A DNA stretch of 46,418 bases from Caulobacteraceae bacterium (GTDB lineage: Bacteria > Pseudomonadota > Alphaproteobacteria > Caulobacterales > Caulobacteraceae), in NCBI GenBank assembly GCA_947475875.1, contig CANJME010000019.1:1-46418 (forward strand), read 5' to 3'. A model generated the notes under the pieces. That model saw only the letters and a program-made list of their open reading frames with translations, was not told where the DNA came from and searched no databases. Made by a program: the position numbers and the translations under genes. Positions 42,146 to 46,418 of this stretch are shown one piece after another. Numbering within the stretch: position 1 is the stretch's first letter; each line of letters starts with the position of its first letter.

Positions 42146-43879
42146 ATGAAATTCGGGTCGCTGATCGCGCTGGGCGTCGTCGCCACACTCATCGCCGGTA
42201 CCGTCATGGCCCAGCAGGCTCCTGAGCCGGGCCGGGGCGGGCGCGGCGGCGGCGCCACAGCCGAGGTTACACCCACCAAAGACACCCCCTGCGCCTCCAA
42301 CCCGCCCATAGCGCCCAGCAGTTCCGACTGGATCGGCGCGGGCGGGGATGCGGCCGGCCACCGTTATCAACCCAACCCCGGCATCCGCGCCGCCGACGTC
42401 CGCCGCCTCAAACCCAAGTGGACCTTCACCCTCACGCAAGGCAACGGGCAGCCGACGGTGATGGGCGAGTGGCTGTGGATCTATGGTTCGGGCAGCCTCT
42501 ATGCGCTGGATCCCAAAACCGGCTGCGTGCGCTGGCGCACCGATAATGTCGCCGCCCGCACCACCCCGATGCCGGTGAAGACCAGCATCTCGCCCAGCGG
42601 CTGGGCCCTGGTGCTGGGTCTACGCAACCGCACGGTCAAGGCGTTCGACGCCGCCACCGGGCGCGAGCTCTGGACCAGCGACGTCCTGGAAACCCATCGC
42701 TCATCGGGCATCACCGGCTCGATCATCGTGGCGGGAAACCAGGTGTTCGTGCCCACCACCTCGGGCGAGGAAGCCTCTGGGGCGCAACCCAATTACGCGT
42801 GCTGCAGCTTTCGCGGCTCGCTCTCGGCCCTCGACCTCGCGACAGGGCGCAAGCAGTGGCAGGTCTACCCCATCACCGAGCCCATGCGCCCGATCCGTAT
42901 CACCGCGGCCGGCGTCACCCTGACCGGCCCGGCGGGCGCGGCCATCTGGTCGCAGCCGACGCTCGACGCCAGACGCGGGCTCGTCCTGGTGGCCACGGGC
43001 GATTCCTACACCGAGGCGCCTAGCACGGGCCCGGACTCGATCATCGCCTATGAGATGGCGACGGGGCGCGTGCGCTGGCACACCCAGGTCACCCCGAACG
43101 ACAACTATGTGATGAACTGCAACCGGGCGGGTGACGCCACGGCCCCCGCCAACTGCCCGGGCCCGCTGGGCCCCGACTACGACTTCGGCGCCTCACCGGT
43201 CCTGGTCAACAAGCCCGGCGGCGGGCAGGTCGTCGTCTCCGGCCAGAAGAGCGGCCTTGTCCACGGCATGGACCCCGACACCGGACGGCTATTGTGGAGC
43301 GTGCGCGTCGGCGCGGGCAGCGGCTCCCTCGGAGGGGTCGAATGGGGCATCGCCTCTGACAATGCCCGCGTCTATGCCGGCTCGTCGGACATCCGCGGCA
43401 TTTTCGATCAGCTGATGCGGCCGCTGGGCAAGAGCGCGCTGCGCGTCCCGCCGCCCACGCCCGAGCCGGGCCTATCCGCCGTCAATCCCGTCAGCGGCCG
43501 CCTCATCTGGAAAACGCCGACGCCCAAGGCGCCCTGCAATGTGCGCTCGAACGCCGTGCCGGAGGGCGCCTGCGCCGCGGGCAATTCCGCCGCGCCCGCC
43601 GTCATGCCCGGCGTCGTCTTCGCCGGCGACACGGCCGGCTGGTTCCGCGCCTATGACGCCGCCACGGGCCGGATCCTGTGGGAGCACAACACCGCCGGCC
43701 AGACCTACGCCACCGTCAACGGCGTCCGCGACCAGCCCGGCGGCGGCGTCGACGGCAATGGCCCAACCATCGCGCAAGGCACGGTGTTCGTGACCAGCGG
43801 CTTCAGCGGCGCGTCCAACTACGGGTCGACCTCCACCGGGCGGAACGTGCTCATCGCCTATACGGTCGACGGGAAATAG
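42146..43879 (+). CDS. secreted PQQ-type beta-propeller protein
   Basis: A 577-residue protein from ATG 42146 (AAGGGGAG upstream; signal peptide about residues 1-22, ending TVMAQQ). It consists of PQQ-like propeller blades with the xxDxxTGxxxW motif at least seven times (LDPKTGCVRW, FDAATGRELW, LDLATGRKQW, YEMATGRVRW, MDPDTGRLLW, VNPVSGRLIW, YDAATGRILW). This fits polyvinyl-alcohol dehydrogenase-like or BamB-like propellers. There is no CxxCH, so no fused cytochrome c domain as in quinohaemoprotein dehydrogenases. Several cysteines (including a CC pair) could form disulfides. Substrate and true quinone dependence are unknown. Confidence 0.82.
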   Translation: MKFGSLIALGVVATLIAGTVMAQQAPEPGRGGRGGGATAEVTPTKDTPCASNPPIAPSSSDWIGAGGDAAGHRYQPNPGIRAADVRRLKPKWTFTLTQGNGQPTVMGEWLWIYGSGSLYALDPKTGCVRWRTDNVAARTTPMPVKTSISPSGWALVLGLRNRTVKAFDAATGRELWTSDVLETHRSSGITGSIIVAGNQVFVPTTSGEEASGAQPNYACCSFRGSLSALDLATGRKQWQVYPITEPMRPIRITAAGVTLTGPAGAAIWSQPTLDARRGLVLVATGDSYTEAPSTGPDSIIAYEMATGRVRWHTQVTPNDNYVMNCNRAGDATAPANCPGPLGPDYDFGASPVLVNKPGGGQVVVSGQKSGLVHGMDPDTGRLLWSVRVGAGSGSLGGVEWGIASDNARVYAGSSDIRGIFDQLMRPLGKSALRVPPPTPEPGLSAVNPVSGRLIWKTPTPKAPCNVRSNAVPEGACAAGNSAAPAVMPGVVFAGDTAGWFRAYDAATGRILWEHNTAGQTYATVNGVRDQPGGGVDGNGPTIAQGTVFVTSGFSGASNYGSTSTGRNVLIAYTVDGK

Positions 43880-43883
43880 GAAG

Positions 43884-44075
43884 AAAGATTGCTTACGCTG
43901 CGGGCCCAAGCGGGCCCGCAAGACTCAAAGTTAGAAAAGACGCGAAGGATGCGTGGATTCGGCCGATTGCCCTGATCCGGACTTTCTTTGCGCCTTGAAC
44001 TTCCTTTGAGCCTTGCGCGCCTGGAAGGCGCGCCCAATCTTACTTTCTTGCCGCTGGCGCAGCAGGTTCAGCGGA
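43884..44075. repeat. dispersed element, diverged copy
   Basis: The left arm (GAAAGATTG..., hairpin TGCGGGCCCAAGCGGGCCCG, then AAGACTCAAAGTTAGAAAAG) is an imperfect inverted copy of the right arm (CCTTTGAGCCTTG, hairpin GCGCGCC-TGGAA-GGCGCGC, then CAATCTTACTTTC). The end TTTCTTGCCGCTGGCGC matches the end of the element at 39405. It fills the gap between the propeller gene and the DUF2200 gene. Confidence 0.65.
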
Positions 44076-44085
44076 GGGGGCGGCC

Positions 44086-44460
44086 ATGAAACCGATAACC
44101 GACAAGCAGACGCACCGCATCTACGGGATGAGCGTCGCCAGTGTTTATCCGCTCTATGTCGCCAAGGCCGAAAGGAAGGGCCGCACGAAGGCTGAGGTCG
44201 ACGAGATCTTCTTCTGGCTCACCGGCCACACCCCGGCCACCCTCAAGGCCGAGTTCGACAACAAAACCGACTTCGAGACCTTCTTCGCCGACGCCCCGCG
44301 CCTCAATCCCGCCCGCAGCGCCATCACCGGCACGGTCTGCGGCATACGCGTCGAGGCCATCGAAGAGCCCACCATGCGCGAGATCCGCTACCTCGACAAA
44401 CTCGTCGACGCACTGGCGAAGGGGCGGCCGATGGAGAAGATACTGCGGGGGGCTGGATAG
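44086..44460 (+). CDS. DUF2200 family protein
   Basis: A 124-residue soluble protein with the DUF2200 pattern: [74 protein letters not shown] and a C-terminal [19 protein letters not shown]. The family is widespread and of unknown function, often called cytoplasmic. GGAGGGGGCGGCC precedes the ATG. It stands alone between a repeat and convergent small gene. Confidence 0.88.
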   Translation: MKPITDKQTHRIYGMSVASVYPLYVAKAERKGRTKAEVDEIFFWLTGHTPATLKAEFDNKTDFETFFADAPRLNPARSAITGTVCGIRVEAIEEPTMREIRYLDKLVDALAKGRPMEKILRGAG

Positions 44461-44545
44461 AGGGCGCGCCCACGGCGCGAGCTGGTCGCAGGCCGCCCGT
44501 TGGATTCAAGTGAAGTAATTATCCGGCCCCCTTGGTCCCGTCGGC

Positions 44546-44710
44546 TCAATCGGGCGCTGGAAGCCAGCCGTTCGCCTGGGCGCTGGCGCATTCGTCGGCC
44601 AACAGTGACACCAGGACCTTACGGCGCGGTCCTTCGGGCGCATCATCCAGCATCCGCCTGTAGTTCGCGAGGTTACAGTGGTGAATGAACTCGTCCATCT
44701 GCCTGTCCAT
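44546..44710 (-). CDS. small hypothetical protein
   Basis: A 54-residue protein from ATG 44710 (AAGGGG six bases upstream); GTG 44776 would add 22 residues. The core (CNLANYRRMLDDAPEGPRRK, then VLVSLLADECASAQANGW) has the NxxxYRxxL...RxxxxxLLAxE pattern of short alphaproteobacterial proteins of unknown role, predicted as two helices. Codon usage is GC3-rich like real genes nearby. Confidence is limited by its size. Confidence 0.5.
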   Translation of the reverse strand: MDRQMDEFIHHCNLANYRRMLDDAPEGPRRKVLVSLLADECASAQANGWLPAPD

Positions 44711-44829
44711 GCTCGGCCCCTTCGGCTTGCGCGTGAAGTCCGGCAGAACAACGCGGCGCTGGCTCGTTTGATCCACCTGTCAAATTCAGAATTTCAAACT
44801 GGGACACCGGCCCCAGGGCAGGGGACGGC

Positions 44830-46047
44830 CTAGTTCGGCGTTACCTTGTAAAGCCCGCCCGGGTTGGAGTCTTCCAGCATCCACAGCGCCCCGTCCGGGC
44901 CGACTTCCACGTCGCGGATGCGTTTGCCGACGTCCCAGCGTTCGGCCGCCCGGGCGGTGGCGCCGCTGATGATCACGCGGCTGAGGCTGCGGCTGCCCAT
45001 GCCGCCCAACAGCGCCGAGCCGTTCCACTGCGAGAACATCGCGCCCTTGTAGAACAACAGATTCCCCATCGCGATCACCGGCGTCCAGTAGAGCACCGGC
45101 TTTTGCAGGTCCGGCCGGGTGTCGGGGCTTGGGATCGGCACGCCGTTATAGTTCACCGCATAGGAGGTCAGCGGCCAGCCATAGTTCTTGCCCGGTTCGA
45201 TGAGGTTCAGTTCATCGCCGCCGCGCGGGCCGTGTTCGGCCTCCCACAGCCGCCCGTCCGGCGCGAAGGCCAGGCCATAGGGCGTGCGGTGGCCGCTGCT
45301 CCAGGTCTCGGCCGGCGTCAGGTTCGGCCCCGGGAACGTATAGGTGCGCACCACCGGCGCGGTCTTGGCCCGCTCCGTATCCGACGGCGGATCGATCACG
45401 GGGATCGTGGCCGCGCCGGTCTTGCCCGCGCCGGGGTTGCCGGGGGCGGGCTTGCCGTCCAGCGTCAGGCGCAGAATCTTGCCCAGCGGGTTGTCGGGAT
45501 CCTGCGCCGGCGTCATCCGCTGACGATCGCCCACGGACAGGAACAGATATCGGCCATCCGGCGAAAAGGCGACGGCCGCGCCGAACTGTCCGCCCCGGCC
45601 GCGCGCCCCGTCGCGCCAGATCACCTGCAAGTCGTCCAGGCTGGCGGCGCTCGCCGTGATCGACAGCTTGGCCCGCGCCAGCGCCAGGCTCGAGCCGCTC
45701 GGCTCACCGGGCTCTGAATAGGTCAGATAGACGAAGTGATCGGTGGCGTAGCGGGGCGAGAGGTACACCCCCAGCATCCCGCCCTGTCCCTGCACCAGCA
45801 CCCGCGGCGCATTGGCTACCGGCGTCTTGGCGCCGTCCTGCGTCACCAGCCAGACGGGGCCCGTCTTTTCGGTGATCAGCATCCGCCCGTCCGGCAGGAA
45901 GGCCAGCCGCCAGGGCAGGGCGAAGGTCGCGACAGACCGCATCACAAACGGCATCCGCTGCTCCGGCGCCTGCGCCCCCAGATTGACCTGCGCATGGGCG
46001 GTGGTGGCCAACAGGCCCGCGAGTATCAAGACATGACTAGGCCGCAT
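44830..46047 (-). CDS. PQQ-dependent sugar dehydrogenase family protein
   Basis: A 405-residue periplasmic protein (signal peptide about residues 1-19, ending TTAHAQ). It is a soluble glucose/sorbosone dehydrogenase-type six-bladed propeller: LPWRLAFLPDGRMLITEKTG, QGGMLGVYLSPRY, LGKILRLTLDGK, GHRTPYGLAFAPDGRLWEAE, HGPRGGDELNLIEPGKNYGW and VGPDGALWMLEDSNPGGLYKV. The GHR-PYG and HGPRGGDELN motifs carry the catalytic/calcium and PQQ-binding residues of the YliI (Asd) type. It probably oxidises aldoses. The stop lies 50 bases from the small gene. Confidence 0.9.
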   Translation of the reverse strand: MRPSHVLILAGLLATTAHAQVNLGAQAPEQRMPFVMRSVATFALPWRLAFLPDGRMLITEKTGPVWLVTQDGAKTPVANAPRVLVQGQGGMLGVYLSPRYATDHFVYLTYSEPGEPSGSSLALARAKLSITASAASLDDLQVIWRDGARGRGGQFGAAVAFSPDGRYLFLSVGDRQRMTPAQDPDNPLGKILRLTLDGKPAPGNPGAGKTGAATIPVIDPPSDTERAKTAPVVRTYTFPGPNLTPAETWSSGHRTPYGLAFAPDGRLWEAEHGPRGGDELNLIEPGKNYGWPLTSYAVNYNGVPIPSPDTRPDLQKPVLYWTPVIAMGNLLFYKGAMFSQWNGSALLGGMGSRSLSRVIISGATARAAERWDVGKRIRDVEVGPDGALWMLEDSNPGGLYKVTPN

Positions 46048-46418
46048 CGTTCGCTCCTATCGGGTGAATGACGGTGACAGTTTACAGTGTCCCGATCCAG
46101 ATGACGTTCGTTCGATCATGCCCGGTCCTGGGACACTGTAAACTGTCACCGAAGCTACTGAAGCCCCCACTTTCGCTAGCCGGCGCCAAAATACCTCCCC
46201 CGCCTGGCGGAGGAGGGGGACCTCGAAGTGGTGGAGGGGCCGACGCGCGCTCAGGCGTTGGGTGAATAGGTAAGGTGTTGTCTAATTGATTTCACTGCAG
46301 CCCGTTTCATTTCGTCTTGCCGACCTTGGTCTATGGTTGTCTTCGGGGTCGCGACCGGCTGGGGAGCCTTGGTGGCCGCGCCGCATGATCGCGGTCAGGC
46401 GAGGGTTGGGGCGGGACG
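46048..46418. other. terminal intergenic region with two repeats
   Basis: 371 bases without a supported gene. A perfect 21-base inverted repeat is at 46073-46093 and 46130-46150 (GGTGACAGTTTACAG... and its complement) with a 36-base spacer. A GC-rich hairpin follows near 46193-46220 (CCTCCCCC...GGGGG, containing GCCTGGCGG). The last ~150 bases contain a minus-strand frame open to the window edge (stop about 46285), but nothing in it looks like a known protein. The window probably ends before the next gene. Confidence 0.65.
46073..46150. repeat. perfect 21-base inverted repeat
   Basis: Arms 46073-46093 and 46130-46150 are exact reverse complements (left arm begins GGTGACAGTTTACAGTG). The spacer is 36 bases. 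It begins 26 bases upstream of the sugar dehydrogenase start on the minus strand, so it lies in that gene's promoter/leader region. Similar sequence is not repeated elsewhere in the window. Confidence 0.9.

Noticed and set aside
46285-46418. Minus-strand open frame at the window edge as the end of a gene
   Set aside because: About 44 codons with no recognisable motif and Arg/Pro-rich composition; cannot be supported without the sequence beyond the edge.

Overview
The window is one GC-rich alphaproteobacterial chromosome segment, most likely from the Caulobacterales (Caulobacter/Phenylobacterium/Brevundimonas-type); the genus cannot be fixed from sequence alone. Evidence: an rRNA operon ending 23S-5S-tRNA-fMet; flagellar order fliL-fliM-(PflI-like)-(MotE-like) divergent from flgF-flgG-flgA-flgH; flhB followed directly by the cell-cycle kinase gene cckA; recA followed by alaS; and CtrA-type TTAA-N7-TTAAC boxes in front of early flagellar genes.

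Layout. 1-590: end of the rRNA operon with its terminator. 655-5577: PaaK/CapK-like adenylating enzyme, lipoprotein-like alpha/beta hydrolase, secreted glycerophosphodiester phosphodiesterase, remnant of an FkbM methyltransferase, EcsC-family protein. 5737-10483 (minus): Tat-exported phospholipase C behind a phnCDE-type ABC transporter, a phosphorus-scavenging unit without visible C-P lyase genes. 10660-11829: unknown secreted coiled-coil protein. 11831-26673: flagellar island with L-ring and P-ring-assembly genes, a damaged flgG and flgF, fliL/fliM, positioning and motor-associated proteins, a large TPR protein, two DUF1801 genes, export gate genes fliO/P/Q/R/flhB, and rod/MS-ring junction genes flgB/flgC/fliE. 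26767-28773: cckA, whose phosphorelay controls CtrA, the likely activator of the fliL, flgB/fliO and fliQ promoters here. 28784-32464 (minus): unknown protein, SDR oxidoreductase, hybrid histidine kinase. 32686-36782: recA and alaS. 36918-41786 (minus): DUF3828-like lipoprotein, DUF2939-like protein, isocitrate dehydrogenase, JmjC/cupin-like protein, and a secreted protein of four internal repeats. 42146-46047: two PQQ-type beta-propeller proteins with DUF2200 and a small protein between them.

Most notable points. (1) flgF has lost its first ~65 codons, start and RBS, and what remains abuts an intact sigma-54 promoter; flgG, the next gene, has a 5-nt deletion and frameshift. The other flagellar genes here look intact, so this is either a recently non-motile lineage or a local assembly fault. 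(2) Intergenic spaces carry several families of structured dispersed repeats; one half-unit supplies the Shine-Dalgarno sequence of cckA inside a hairpin. (3) A periplasmic protein built of four ~80-residue repeats has no family I recognise. I found no CRISPR array, prophage or transposase gene.
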